Below the pieces are notes generated by a model. That model worked only from the letters and a program-made list of their open reading frames with translations. It did no database searches and was not told where the DNA came from. From Pseudoflavonifractor phocaeensis (GTDB taxonomy: Bacteria; Bacillota; Clostridia; Oscillospirales; Oscillospiraceae), in assembly GCF_016901955.1 (NCBI RefSeq), contig NZ_JACJLC010000002.1:1-64000 (forward strand): a DNA stretch of 64,000 nt, given 5' to 3'. Positions 34,944 to 44,813 of the stretch are shown piece by piece. The first letter of the stretch is position 1, and each line of letters opens with the position of its first letter. Both the position numbers and the translations under genes were made by a program.

Positions 34944-35480
34944 ATGGAACAGGTGATCCTCGCCTTTGAAAACAGCAAAAGCTGTCTGCGGATCAAAGAG
35001 ATCCTGGAGAACTCCGGCACCGCCGCCTGCGTGGTGTGCAAAAGCGCCGACCAGGTGCGGCGGACGGTCAACAAGCTCCATATCCCGGCTGTCATCTGCG
35101 GCTATAAGTTGGCCGACGAGACGGCGGAGACGCTGTTCAGTGACCTGCCTCTCTCCTGCGCCATGCTGGTTCTGGCCCCCCAAAATATGCTGGATCTCAT
35201 TCAGGACGACGACATTTTCCGTCTGCCAGCCCCAGTGTCCAAGAGGGATCTGACAGCGTCGGTGCGGATGCTCCTCCAGATGGGGCACCGGCTGGAGCGT
35301 TTCGTGCGCCCCCGCCGGTCCCAGGAGGAGTTGGACCTGATTGCACAGGCCAAGGCCCTGTTGATGGACCGCAACAATATGACCGAGGAGCAGGCCCACC
35401 GTTTTTTGCAGAAAACCAGTATGGACAACGGCACCAAGCTGATCCAGACCGCCCAGATGGTGCTGGACAGCGCCGAATAA
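34944..35480 (+). CDS. ANTAR-domain RNA-binding regulator with degenerate receiver
   Basis: This 178-aa protein has an N-terminal receiver-like domain (residues 1-118) and a C-terminal ANTAR domain (about 120-175; LIAQAKALLMDRNNMTEEQAHRF then KTSMDNGTKLIQ). ANTAR proteins bind small hairpins in nascent mRNA and prevent termination. The receiver lacks the usual machinery: the N-terminal acidic pair is missing (ILAFENS), the phospho-acceptor Asp is Gly53 (VICGYKL), and the Lys before Pro is Ala96 (LPAPVS). It probably senses something other than phosphorylation. The ATG at 34944 gives better ribosome spacing than that at 34938. It lies between glnA and gltB and is the likely regulator of the pyrG, glnA and gltB leaders. 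Confidence 0.92.
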   Translation: MEQVILAFENSKSCLRIKEILENSGTAACVVCKSADQVRRTVNKLHIPAVICGYKLADETAETLFSDLPLSCAMLVLAPQNMLDLIQDDDIFRLPAPVSKRDLTASVRMLLQMGHRLERFVRPRRSQEELDLIAQAKALLMDRNNMTEEQAHRFLQKTSMDNGTKLIQTAQMVLDSAE

Positions 35481-35491
35481 CCCAAGACTCA

Positions 35492-35541
35492 GAGACGATG
35501 TTGTCTCACGGCGGCAGTCGGAGACGTACTGCCGCCTTTTT
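35492..35541 (+). promoter_or_regulatory. gltB leader: hairpin plus intrinsic terminator
   Basis: Hairpin GAGAC-GATGTT-GTCTC (35492-35507) is followed 2 bp later by a terminator with arms GGCGGCAGT (35510-35518) and ACTGCCGCC (35528-35536) and TTTTT. A third copy, GAGAC (35521-35525), in the terminator loop can pair with GTCTC instead of the first copy. This resembles a switch between alternative pairs. Confidence 0.75.
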
Positions 35542-35595
35542 CTACCCATCCCCCGCCGGGGTATGGGCACACTCACCCGGAAAGGGGAAACTACC

Positions 35596-38500
35596 ATGAA
35601 AACCGAAGGTTACCGCCCCCATGGGCTGTACCACCCCTCCTTTGAACATGACAGCTGCGGCATCGGCGCTGTGGTGGATATCCAGGGCCGGCAGACCCAC
35701 CGGACGGTGGACGACGCCCTGAAGATCGTGGAAAAGCTGGAGCATCGGGCCGGCAAGGATGCCCTGGGGGAAACCGGCGACGGCGTGGGCATCCTGGTAC
35801 AGATCTCCCACCGCTTCTTTGCCGGGGCTGCCCAGGAGGCGGGTATCCAGCTGCCCCCCGCCCGGGACTACGGCGTGGGCATGTTTTTCTTCCCCCAGGA
35901 TACCCTGAAGCAGAACCAGGCCAGAAAGATGTTTGAGGTCATCGCGGCCAAGGAGGGTCTCACCTTCCTTGGCTGGCGGGAGGTGCCCGTCTGTCCGGAG
36001 GTGCTGGGCCAGCGGGCCCGGGACAAGATGCCCCGCATCCAGCAGGCCTTTGTGGCCCGTCCCGATGGCGTGGCCCCAGGCCTGGACTTTGACCGGAAGC
36101 TCTATATCGCCCGGCGGGTGTTTGAGCAGTCCAACGACAACACCTACGTCCCCTCCCTGTCCAGCCGCACCATCGTCTACAAGGGCATGTTCCTGGTGGA
36201 CCAGTTGCGGAAGTTCTACCCCGACCTCCAGAGTCCCCTCTACGAGTCGGCCATTGCCCTGGTCCACTCCCGGTTCTCCACCAACACCAACCCCTCCTGG
36301 GAGCGGGCCCACCCCAACCGGCTCATGGCCCACAACGGCGAGATCAATACCATCCGGGGCAATGTGGACCGGATGCTCGCCCGGGAGGAGACCATGTCCT
36401 CTCCCCTGCTGGAGACCGATATGGACAAGGTGCTGCCGGTGGTTAACGTAGCCGGCTCCGACTCAGCCATGCTGGACAACACCCTGGAGTTCCTTATGAT
36501 GGCCGGCATGGACCTGCCCCTGGCGGTGATGGCCTGCATTCCTGAGCCCTGGATGGAGGATAAAGCCATCTCCCGGTCCAAGCGGGATCTGTATCAGTAC
36601 TACGCCACCCTGATGGAGCCCTGGGACGGCCCCGCCGCCATCCTCTTCTCCGACGGCGATATGGTAGGGGCAGTGCTGGACCGCAACGGCCTGCGTCCAT
36701 CCCGGTATTATGTCACCGACGACGACCGGCTCATCCTCTCCTCCGAGGTGGGGGTGCTGGACCTGCCGGCGGAGCACATTGTGGAGAAATCGCGGCTCCA
36801 GCCCGGCCGGATGCTGCTGGTGGACACCGTGAAGGGAGCCATCATCGGGGATGACCAGCTGAAGGAGTCCTATGCTGCCCGTCAGCCCTATGGTGAGTGG
36901 CTGGACCGGAACCTGCTTCACCTGAAGGACCTGCCCATCCCCAACCACCGGGTGGAGCGCCACTCCACGGACCAGCTCCACCGGCTGCAGAAGGCCTTCG
37001 GCTACACCTATGAGGATGTGCGCAATACCATCCTGCCTATGGCCCGCACCGGGGCCGAGCCTACCGCCGCCATGGGCACCGATATTCCCCTGGCAGTGCT
37101 CGATCACCAGGATCAGCCCCTGTTCAGCTATTTCAAGCAGCTTTTCGCCCAGGTCACCAACCCCCCCATCGACGCCATCCGGGAGGAGATCGTCACCGAC
37201 ACCACCGTCTACGTGGGTGACGACGGCAACCTGCTGGCCGAGGAGCCGGAGAACTGCCGGGTACTCCAGATCCACAATCCAATCCTCACCTCCACCGACA
37301 TGATGAAGATCAAGGCCATGCGCCAGCCCGGCTTCCAGGTGGATACCGTGTCTATCCTTTACTATAAAAACACCCCCCTGGACCGGGCGCTGGACCACCT
37401 GGCCCTGGCGGTGGACCGGGCCTGGCGGAACGGAGCCAACGTGATCGTTCTGTCCGACCGGGGGGTGGATGAGAACCACGTGGCCATCCCCTCCCTGCTG
37501 GCGGTGTCCTCCATCGAGCAGCATCTCATCCGCACCAAGAAGCGCACCGCCGTGTCCATCCTGCTGGAGTCCGCCGAGCCCCGGGAAGTCCACCACTTTG
37601 CCGCCCTGCTGGGCTACGGCGCCCGGGCCATCAACCCCTATCTGGCGGAAGAGACTATCGTGGAGCTCATTGAAGAGGGGCTGCTGGACAAGGACTACCA
37701 CACCGCCGTGGACGACTACAACTCCGCCGTCCTCCACGGCATCGTAAAGATTGCCTCTAAAATGGGCATCTCCACCCTCCAGTCCTACCAGTCCGCCCAG
37801 ATTTTTGAGGCCATCGGCATCCGCCGGGAGGTCATCGACAAGTACTTTACCAACACCGTCTCCCGGGTGGGCGGCATCGGCCTGGAGGAGATCGCCGGTA
37901 TGGTGGACCGGAACCACTCCAAGGCGTACGACCCCCTGGGGCTTGGCACCGACCCCACTCTGGACAGCCTTGGGGCCCACAAGGCCCGCTCCGACGGAGA
38001 GGACCATATGTACAACCCCCGCACCATCCACCTGCTCCAGCAGGCCACCCGCCAGGGGAACTACGACCTGTTCAAGCAGTACACCGCCCTGGTGGACGAC
38101 GAGACCCAGCCCCACACCCTCCGTGGGCTGCTGGACTTGAAGTACGCCGACACCCCACTCCCCCTGGAGGAGGTGGAGAGCGTGGACTCCATCGTCCACC
38201 GATTCAAGACCGGAGCCATGAGCTATGGCTCCATCTCCAGGGAGGCCCATGAGTGCCTGGCCCAGGCCATGAATCTGCTGGGGGGCAAGTCCAACTCCGG
38301 CGAGGGAGGCGAGGAGCCTGACCGGCTGACCGATCCCACCCGCAACTCTGCCATCAAGCAGGTGGCCTCCGGCCGGTTCGGCGTCACCAGCGAATACCTG
38401 GTCTCCGCCAAGGAGATCCAGATCAAAATGGCCCAGGGCGCCAAGCCCGGAGAGGGCGGACATCTGCCCGCCGGAAAGGTCTACCCCTGGATCGCCAAGT

Positions 38501-40134
38501 GCCGTCACTCCACCCCCGGCGTTACTCTCATCTCTCCCCCGCCCCACCACGATATCTACTCCATTGAGGATCTGGCCCAGCTCATCTACGACCTGAAATG
38601 CGCCAACCGTCAGGCCCGGATCTCGGTGAAGCTGGTCAGCGAGGCGGGTGTGGGTACCATCGCCGCCGGGGTGGCAAAGGCAGGCGCCCAGGTGGTCCTC
38701 ATCTCCGGCTATGACGGAGGCACCGGAGCCGCTCCCCGCACCTCCATTCACAACGCCGGCCTGCCCTGGGAGCTGGGCCTGGCGGAAACCCACCAGACCC
38801 TCATCCAGAACGGTCTGCGCTCCCACGTGGTGGTGGAGACCGACGGCAAGCTGATGAGCGGCCGGGACGTGGCCATCGCCTGTATGCTGGGGGCTGAGGA
38901 GTTCGGCTTCGCCACCGCACCTCTGGTGACCATGGGCTGTGTCATGATGCGGGTGTGTAATCTGGACACCTGCCCTGTGGGAGTGGCCACCCAGAACCCG
39001 GAGCTGCGGAAACGCTTCGCCGGCAAGCCGGAGTATGTGGTCAACTTCATGCGCTTCATCGCCCAGGAGCTGCGGGAACACATGGCCAGGCTGGGGGTGC
39101 GCACCGTGGAGGAGCTGGTGGGCCGCACCGACCTGCTGGCCGTCCGCAGCCCCGCCGTCAACCACCGGGCCGCCACCGTGGACCTGTCCGCCCTGCTGGA
39201 CAACCCCTGGGCTGGTCAGGAAAAGACCCACTTTGACCCCGCCGACGCCTACGACTTCCACCTGGAGGATACGGTGGACCTGAAGGTGCTGGAAAAGAAG
39301 CTGGGGACCGCTCTGACAAAGGGAACTCCCAAGCGGCTGGAGGTAGCGGTCTCCTCCACAGACCGGGCGGTAGGCACCATTCTTGGCTCCGATATCACCC
39401 GGCTCCACAGCGGTGCCCTGGCCGATGACACCTTTACCGTCAAGTGTACCGGCGGCGGCGGCCAGTCCTTCGGCGCTTTCCTGCCCCGTGGCCTCACCCT
39501 GGAGCTGGAAGGCGATGCCAACGACTACCTGGGCAAGGGCCTCTCTGGCGGCAAGCTGGTGGTCTATCCCCCCAAAAACAGCACCTTTGACCCGGCGGAA
39601 AACATTCTGGTAGGCAACGTTGCTCTGTACGGCGCCACCAGCGGCCAGGCCTTCCTGAACGGGGTGGCCGGGGAGCGGTTCTGTGTCCGCAACTCGGGGG
39701 CCACCGCCGTGGTGGAGGGCGTCGGCGACCACGGCTGCGAGTATATGACCGGCGGTCGGGTGGTGGTGCTGGGTCCCACCGGCAAGAACTTCGCCGCCGG
39801 CATGAGCGGGGGCGTGGCCTATGTGCTGGACGAGGACCGGGATCTGTACCTGCGGCTGAACAAGGCTCTGGTGTCCATGGACCCTGTGACCGAAAAGCAC
39901 GACGCCGCTGAGTTGCGGGAACTGATCCAGGCCCACGCCGATGCTACCGGCTCGGCCAAGGCCAAGGCCATCCTGGCCGAGTTTGAGCGCTATCTGCCCC
40001 TCTTTAAGAAGATCCTGCCCCATGACTACGACCGGATGCTGCGTACCATCGCCCAGTACGAGGAGAAGGGCATGAGCCGGGAGGAGGCCCAGGTGGAGGC
40101 CTTTTACGTCAATACCCACCAGAAGGGGGAATAA
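35596..40134 (+). CDS. gltB: Glutamate synthase large subunit
   Basis: This 1512-aa subunit turns glutamine and 2-oxoglutarate into two glutamates. The N-terminal class II amidotransferase nucleophile is Cys21 in HDSCGIGAV, implying removal of a 20-residue propeptide. The central domain is followed by the FMN-binding synthase barrel (PGEGGHLPAGKVYPWIAKCRHS, GYDGGTGAAPRTSI), a [3Fe-4S] site (CVMMRVCNLDTCPVG) and the C-terminal beta-helix GXXGXXXG repeats (GLSGGKLVVYPP, GERFCVRNSGATAVVEG). The ATG at 35596 is eight bases after GAAAGGGG. gltD follows after 2 bp. Confidence 0.98.
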   Translation: MKTEGYRPHGLYHPSFEHDSCGIGAVVDIQGRQTHRTVDDALKIVEKLEHRAGKDALGETGDGVGILVQISHRFFAGAAQEAGIQLPPARDYGVGMFFFPQDTLKQNQARKMFEVIAAKEGLTFLGWREVPVCPEVLGQRARDKMPRIQQAFVARPDGVAPGLDFDRKLYIARRVFEQSNDNTYVPSLSSRTIVYKGMFLVDQLRKFYPDLQSPLYESAIALVHSRFSTNTNPSWERAHPNRLMAHNGEINTIRGNVDRMLAREETMSSPLLETDMDKVLPVVNVAGSDSAMLDNTLEFLMMAGMDLPLAVMACIPEPWMEDKAISRSKRDLYQYYATLMEPWDGPAAILFSDGDMVGAVLDRNGLRPSRYYVTDDDRLILSSEVGVLDLPAEHIVEKSRLQPGRMLLVDTVKGAIIGDDQLKESYAARQPYGEWLDRNLLHLKDLPIPNHRVERHSTDQLHRLQKAFGYTYEDVRNTILPMARTGAEPTAAMGTDIPLAVLDHQDQPLFSYFKQLFAQVTNPPIDAIREEIVTDTTVYVGDDGNLLAEEPENCRVLQIHNPILTSTDMMKIKAMRQPGFQVDTVSILYYKNTPLDRALDHLALAVDRAWRNGANVIVLSDRGVDENHVAIPSLLAVSSIEQHLIRTKKRTAVSILLESAEPREVHHFAALLGYGARAINPYLAEETIVELIEEGLLDKDYHTAVDDYNSAVLHGIVKIASKMGISTLQSYQSAQIFEAIGIRREVIDKYFTNTVSRVGGIGLEEIAGMVDRNHSKAYDPLGLGTDPTLDSLGAHKARSDGEDHMYNPRTIHLLQQATRQGNYDLFKQYTALVDDETQPHTLRGLLDLKYADTPLPLEEVESVDSIVHRFKTGAMSYGSISREAHECLAQAMNLLGGKSNSGEGGEEPDRLTDPTRNSAIKQVASGRFGVTSEYLVSAKEIQIKMAQGAKPGEGGHLPAGKVYPWIAKCRHSTPGVTLISPPPHHDIYSIEDLAQLIYDLKCANRQARISVKLVSEAGVGTIAAGVAKAGAQVVLISGYDGGTGAAPRTSIHNAGLPWELGLAETHQTLIQNGLRSHVVVETDGKLMSGRDVAIACMLGAEEFGFATAPLVTMGCVMMRVCNLDTCPVGVATQNPELRKRFAGKPEYVVNFMRFIAQELREHMARLGVRTVEELVGRTDLLAVRSPAVNHRAATVDLSALLDNPWAGQEKTHFDPADAYDFHLEDTVDLKVLEKKLGTALTKGTPKRLEVAVSSTDRAVGTILGSDITRLHSGALADDTFTVKCTGGGGQSFGAFLPRGLTLELEGDANDYLGKGLSGGKLVVYPPKNSTFDPAENILVGNVALYGATSGQAFLNGVAGERFCVRNSGATAVVEGVGDHGCEYMTGGRVVVLGPTGKNFAAGMSGGVAYVLDEDRDLYLRLNKALVSMDPVTEKHDAAELRELIQAHADATGSAKAKAILAEFERYLPLFKKILPHDYDRMLRTIAQYEEKGMSREEAQVEAFYVNTHQKGE

Positions 40135-40136
40135 CC

Positions 40137-41594
40137 ATGGGAAAGCCCACTGGATTTATGGAATATCAGCGTCAGGGGAACCCCTCCCAGTCCCCCCTGG
40201 AGCGAATCAAGCATTATAACGAGTTCCACCCCCGGCTCAGCCGGGAGGACCGCCGGCGGCAGGGAGCCCGGTGCATGGAGTGCGGGGTACCCTTCTGCCA
40301 GTCGGGGGCGGTGCTGAATGGCATGGTATCCGGCTGCCCCCTCCACAACCTGATTCCCGAGTGGAATGACCTGGTGTACACCGGCAACTTTTCCCACGCC
40401 CTGGAGCGGCTGCTGAAGACCAACAACTTCCCCGAGTTTACCGGTCGGGTGTGCCCCGCCCTGTGTGAGGCGGCCTGCACCTGCGGGCTCCACGGGGACC
40501 CGGTCACCGTAAAGGACAATGAGTTGGGTATCATTGAGGACGCCTGGACCAGAGGGCTGGTGAGCCCCCGTCCTCCCAGATCCCGCACCGGCAAGCGGGT
40601 GGCGGTGGTGGGCTCCGGCCCCGCCGGCCTGGCCTGCGCCGACCAGCTCAACCGCCGGGGGCACTCTGTCACCGTCTTTGAGCGTGAAGACCGGCCCGGC
40701 GGCCTGCTGATGTACGGAATCCCCAATATGAAGCTGGAAAAAAATATTGTCCAGCGCCGTCTGGACAAGATGACCGCTGAGGGCGTGGAATTCCGAACCG
40801 GGGTGGATGTGGGTAAAGGTATGTCCGCCCAGGAGCTGACCGCCCAGTTTGACGCCGTGGTGCTGTGCTGCGGCGCTACCCAGCCCCGGGATCTGTCTGT
40901 GCCCGGCCGGGATCTGGATGGGGTTTGGTTTGCGGTGGACTTTTTGAAGGAGACCACCCGCTCTCTGCTGTCCCACCAGCTGGCACCGGGCACCTACCCC
41001 TCCGCCCAGGACAAGCAGGTGGTCATCGTGGGCGGCGGCGACACCGGCAACGACTGCGTGGGCACCTGCATCCGCCACGGCTGTGCCAGCGTCACCCAGC
41101 TGGAGATGATGCCCAAGGCCCCTGACCGGCGGACTGAGCAAAACCCCTGGCCGGAGTGGCCCCGGGTGTGCAAAACCGACTATGGCCAGGAGGAGTCCAT
41201 CGCCCTGTTTGGTCACGACCCCCGGGTGTACGAGACTACAGTGTCCCGGCTGCTGGGGGACCAGGAGGGCAAGCTGACGGCGGTGGAAACCGTCCGTCTG
41301 GGTCCTGACCACCAGCCCATCGCCGGCACCGAGGAGGTGCTGGAATGTCAGCTGCTGCTCATCGCCGCCGGATTCCTGGGCGCCCAGGCCTATGTGCCTC
41401 AGGCCTTCGGAGTGGAGCTCACCCCCCGCTCCACCATGGTCACCCAGGAGGGAAGCTACGCCACCGGCATCCCCGGCGTCTTCGCCGCTGGCGACGGACG
41501 GCGCGGCCAGTCCCTGGTTGTGTGGGCCATCCGGGAGGGCCGGGAAGCCGCCCGGGACGTGGACCAATATCTGATGGGATATACCAATTTATAA
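40137..41594 (+). CDS. gltD: Glutamate synthase small subunit
   Basis: This 485-aa subunit feeds electrons from NAD(P)H to GltB. The N-terminal half holds the two [4Fe-4S] clusters ([39 protein letters not shown]). FAD binds at [17 protein letters not shown] and NAD(P)H at [13 protein letters not shown], with the C-terminal [19 protein letters not shown] block. It starts 2 bp after gltB and ends at a strong terminator, closing the glutamine/glutamate block. It is a paralogue of nfnL at 57 kb. Confidence 0.97.
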   Translation: MGKPTGFMEYQRQGNPSQSPLERIKHYNEFHPRLSREDRRRQGARCMECGVPFCQSGAVLNGMVSGCPLHNLIPEWNDLVYTGNFSHALERLLKTNNFPEFTGRVCPALCEAACTCGLHGDPVTVKDNELGIIEDAWTRGLVSPRPPRSRTGKRVAVVGSGPAGLACADQLNRRGHSVTVFEREDRPGGLLMYGIPNMKLEKNIVQRRLDKMTAEGVEFRTGVDVGKGMSAQELTAQFDAVVLCCGATQPRDLSVPGRDLDGVWFAVDFLKETTRSLLSHQLAPGTYPSAQDKQVVIVGGGDTGNDCVGTCIRHGCASVTQLEMMPKAPDRRTEQNPWPEWPRVCKTDYGQEESIALFGHDPRVYETTVSRLLGDQEGKLTAVETVRLGPDHQPIAGTEEVLECQLLLIAAGFLGAQAYVPQAFGVELTPRSTMVTQEGSYATGIPGVFAAGDGRRGQSLVVWAIREGREAARDVDQYLMGYTNL

Positions 41595-41600
41595 AGGCAT

Positions 41601-41634
41601 ACGCCCCGGACATCTGAACAGATGTCCGGGGCGT
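41601..41634. terminator. Bidirectional terminator between gltD and the LuxR regulator
   Basis: A 15-bp perfect stem ACGCCCCGGACATCT / AGATGTCCGGGGCGT with a four-base loop, flanked by TATTTAT on the right and AATTTAT on the left. It serves two convergent genes. Confidence 0.85.
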
Positions 41635-41639
41635 ATTTA

Positions 41640-43991
41640 TTACAGCAGCCGGTACTGTTCCGCCGCCCGCTTGACCTCGCCGCGGCGCTTCACTCCCAGC
41701 TTCTGCAAAATGTGACTCACATGGCTCTTTACCGTGGGCAAACGGATACCCAGGATCTCCCCAATTTCCCCGTTGCTTTTGTCGGCGCACAGCAACCGGA
41801 GCACCTGCTGCTCCGCCGCCGTCAACGGCTCCCGGAGGCTCCGGCCGGGCCGCATGAAATCGGGATAGTATACCGCCTGGGTGCGGGCCGCCCGGGTCAC
41901 CTTTTGAAGAAATTCTCCGGATCCATCCCATCGGCACTGCTTCAATAACGGCAACACCGCCACTCCGTAATTGGCCACCGGCCGGATGAACCGGTACTCC
42001 CAGGCCTCGTCCAGCGCCAGATCCAGTTCCTCCCGCCACTGCTCCATGTCCAGCCGCTGGTAGGCAATGGCCGAGAGCATATGGATCTGAATGCTGTCCA
42101 GGTGCCGGCGGCAGTCCTGGCAATAGATGCGCAGAGGGGCCAGGGTAAGCAGCGCATCCCCCTCCCGCTCCAGGGCGATCTCCGCCATGGCCTGGGTCAG
42201 ATACTGGTACCGCCACATCACCCGGACGCGCTGAGGGTTTCGTGGCGCCTTCTCCCGGTACCAGGCAGTCACCTGATCCATCCGTCCCAGGCGAAGGCTG
42301 ATCCGGCAGAGCATGGCCTCTATATTGGGCAGAAACCGCTGATTCCCATCCTCCAGGAACCGGTCCCGCAGGGTCTCGATGGTGTTTTTGGCATCCTCCC
42401 CCCGGCCCGCGTCAGTCTGAGTCCTGGCCAGCAGGCCCACCACCGCGAACTCCATGTCCGGGGTGCCCCGCCGCTGGATGTCGTTGAGCCTTGACATAAG
42501 TGCCAACATCCACCCGGACACATCCTCTCCCTTTTCATACTTGCTCTCGGCAACGGCGCACTCCGCCAGGCCCACTCCATCCCGGCCCAGGACGGCCTCC
42601 ACAGGCCGGCGCATGGTGGCATACAGCAGATCGTCCTTCTTGCTCCAGTCGGAAAAATCCTTCCCTCCGTTCATCACGCTGGGCATCATGCTGGTCACCG
42701 AGAAGGGCGGCATCTTCACCCCACGGGCGGTGATGAGCTGGAAGGCGTTTGTGATAAAATCCAGAGTACCCCGCACCTCCCGCTGGGGCAGAGCAATATC
42801 CAGCCAGGCCTGCCGGACCCGGGCCTCCCGGCAGGCCTGGTCAGAGCATTTTCCCCCGGCAGCATAATCCCCCAGGGCCTGATACCACCGCTCGGACTGC
42901 TCGAACTCCAAGTTCATAGAACACAGCATGCTCATACCTTGCATCAGGGCAGGAGACGCCAGGATCTCCTCATCCGGCAGGGCATAATAATACCGCTCCA
43001 TCTCGTAATAGTGCCCCAGTCCCGGATGGAGCTGGGCGTTTTTCACCAGCAGCTCGGAGATTTTGCCGTGGTTCCCGCTCCGCTCGTAGCAATTCAGCGC
43101 CGATTCATAATCCTCCGCCAGCTCATAGTACAGCCCCCCTCTCTGGAGGATGCTCCGTCGTCCTTCCTCGGTATAGGCCTGCTCCAGCTCCCACAGCAGG
43201 AACTGTCGGTAGAGGGGCCAGAATCGGTAGACCCCTGGCTCCTCCTGGAGGAGCATGTTGCTGTCCCGCCGGATCCGCGCCAGCATCTCCCCCACCTGGC
43301 TGTCTCCGCTGACGATCCGCGCCAGCTCCAGGTCAAACCGCTCAAAGAGGGACAGCCCCATCATCAGCTGCCGGTACGGCTGTGCATACCGACGAAATAC
43401 CGCCTCCTCCAGGTGGTAAAACAGCGCCTGGCGGGCTCGCTCCACCAGCATATCATCCAGGGGCTTTCCCTCCGCCAGCAGCCGGGCCAGAATGGCCGTC
43501 CCCAGCGGATAGCCCTGAGCCACCTCCTGGACGGCTTCCAGCTCAGTCCCAATGCGGGTCGTTCCCAGCCGTTCCAGCAGCTGGGCAGTATTCTCCCGGT
43601 CAAAAAACAGCGTTTTGGTCTGGATTTGGGTCATCAGCCCGGTAAACTGGAAAGGCATCAGCCAACCGGGCGTGGCTCCCCGGGTCAGGAGCACGAACCG
43701 CTTGTCCTGACTGGTCCGGATCAGTTCGCATACCGCCTGCTGCTCGCTGTCGTCCAGCTCCTGCAGGTCGTCCACCAGCAGCACATCCCACCCCTCGCCG
43801 TCCCGGGGCAGGTCGAACCGAGGCTCCAGCCCGGAGCAGGAGTACACCCGCCGGCCGGCCAGCAGACGGGTGGCCAGGGTAGTCTTGCCAAAGCCGCAGG
43901 GGGCGCTGAACAGCACCACCCGCCCCCGTTCCATGGCGGCCTGGAATCGCTCCGTCACCTGTGGTCTCAGCACAATGATTTCTTCTTCCAC
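41640..43991 (-). CDS. MalT-like LuxR-family transcriptional regulator (STAND ATPase)
   Basis: This 783-aa protein combines an N-terminal NTPase domain (Walker [13 protein letters not shown], Walker [12 protein letters not shown]), a long helical repeat region of TPR/MalT type and a C-terminal LuxR helix-turn-helix ([43 protein letters not shown]). Proteins of this layout act as ligand-triggered activators. The inducer is unknown and no metabolic operon lies next to it. It starts at GTG, nine bases after AGGAG. A GCAAAC-N9-GTTTGC inverted repeat overlaps its promoter region (44037-44057), compatible with autoregulation. Confidence 0.93.
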   Translation of the reverse strand: MEEEIIVLRPQVTERFQAAMERGRVVLFSAPCGFGKTTLATRLLAGRRVYSCSGLEPRFDLPRDGEGWDVLLVDDLQELDDSEQQAVCELIRTSQDKRFVLLTRGATPGWLMPFQFTGLMTQIQTKTLFFDRENTAQLLERLGTTRIGTELEAVQEVAQGYPLGTAILARLLAEGKPLDDMLVERARQALFYHLEEAVFRRYAQPYRQLMMGLSLFERFDLELARIVSGDSQVGEMLARIRRDSNMLLQEEPGVYRFWPLYRQFLLWELEQAYTEEGRRSILQRGGLYYELAEDYESALNCYERSGNHGKISELLVKNAQLHPGLGHYYEMERYYYALPDEEILASPALMQGMSMLCSMNLEFEQSERWYQALGDYAAGGKCSDQACREARVRQAWLDIALPQREVRGTLDFITNAFQLITARGVKMPPFSVTSMMPSVMNGGKDFSDWSKKDDLLYATMRRPVEAVLGRDGVGLAECAVAESKYEKGEDVSGWMLALMSRLNDIQRRGTPDMEFAVVGLLARTQTDAGRGEDAKNTIETLRDRFLEDGNQRFLPNIEAMLCRISLRLGRMDQVTAWYREKAPRNPQRVRVMWRYQYLTQAMAEIALEREGDALLTLAPLRIYCQDCRRHLDSIQIHMLSAIAYQRLDMEQWREELDLALDEAWEYRFIRPVANYGVAVLPLLKQCRWDGSGEFLQKVTRAARTQAVYYPDFMRPGRSLREPLTAAEQQVLRLLCADKSNGEIGEILGIRLPTVKSHVSHILQKLGVKRRGEVKRAAEQYRLL

Positions 43992-44023
43992 AGCATCTCT
44001 CTCCTGTTCCCACCGGGTTTGCT

Positions 44024-44057
44024 TATCTACAGTATAGCAAACTTTCCTACCGTTTGC
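44024..44057 (-). promoter_or_regulatory. LuxR-gene promoter region with inverted repeat
   Basis: A TATACT -10 box lies on the minus strand (about 44031-44036). Its -35 region is poor (GTGCAA) and is covered by GCAAAC-N9-GTTTGC (44037-44057). A poor -35 with a repeat on it fits an activator-dependent or self-regulated promoter. Confidence 0.45.
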
Positions 44058-44066
44058 ACCAGCAAA

Positions 44067-44098
44067 AAAGAGGCTGTCGCGTCCGCAACAGCCTCTTT
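44067..44098 (-). terminator. Terminator of the DUF624 gene
   Basis: Stem AAAGAGGCTGT with ACAGCCTCTTT; on the minus strand it is followed by a run of T. It begins 7 bp after the gene's stop. Confidence 0.8.
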
Positions 44099-44105
44099 CG
44101 CGTCG

Positions 44106-44744
44106 TTATTCGGTCTCTCCGTTCTCTTCCCCCGCCCGCTGGGCGTCGATATAGGGCTTGAAGATCCTCTCCAGTATCAGAGAGTGGAGCCAGGCTACGA
44201 TCACCGGCATCACAAAAATCAGGACGTAAAGCACAGAGCAGATCACCACGGCGGCATAAAAGATCAGTCCGATGAGCACCGTCCAGGGCAGATTGGCAAT
44301 GGCCAGCTTGCAGCAGTTCACCAGCAGGCCGCTGACCTGGAAGGTAAACCGGGAAAGCACAGGAAAGAGATAGCACCCGATGCCGATGGGCAGCAGGGAA
44401 AACACCAGAAAGGCATAGTAGATCACGCCGCCCGCCTGACTCACCGCCGTTCCCTGATAGAGAACGCCCTGAATAAAGACCAGCGCCACCGCCACCGGGA
44501 TCACCACCAGGGTGGTCAGCACCCCTACCTTCAGGTTTGCCCGGAAGGTCTGGAAAAACACTCCCCAGCTGTTGCGCTGGTTGCCCCGGAGGCAGCGCAC
44601 CACCGTGTGATACAGGGCGGCGGTGGCGGGGCCCAGGGTCACCACCGGCAGCGAGCAGGCCAACCAGAATACGCTGAGCAGCAAAATGTCCACGATCTTT
44701 TCTGTGATCCGGTAAAACCACAGATCCGGATTGAAAATGCCCAT
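44106..44744 (-). CDS. DUF624 (YesL-like) membrane protein
   Basis: This 212-aa protein has five or six hydrophobic segments and the DUF624 hallmarks: an N-terminal FYRITEKIVDILLLSVFWLACSLPVVTLGPATAALY and a later SRFTFQVSGLLVNCCKLAIANLPWTV. Members such as YesL often sit with carbohydrate ABC transporters, but none is adjacent here. Function is unknown. The ATG is preceded by GGGGGATGAAGGC. It follows the DUF4317 gene at 69 bp and may be co-transcribed with it. Confidence 0.85.
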   Translation of the reverse strand: MGIFNPDLWFYRITEKIVDILLLSVFWLACSLPVVTLGPATAALYHTVVRCLRGNQRNSWGVFFQTFRANLKVGVLTTLVVIPVAVALVFIQGVLYQGTAVSQAGGVIYYAFLVFSLLPIGIGCYLFPVLSRFTFQVSGLLVNCCKLAIANLPWTVLIGLIFYAAVVICSVLYVLIFVMPVIVAWLHSLILERIFKPYIDAQRAGEENGETE

Positions 44745-44813
44745 GCCTTCATCCCCCTGTCGATTTCGCTGGAATGATTGTACCCCATTTCTCCCAAAGA
44801 TGCAACGCTGCCC

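Noticed and set aside
36463-40119. A 1218-codon open frame on the minus strand
   Set aside because: Antisense shadow of gltB with the same His/Gln/Gly-rich composition.
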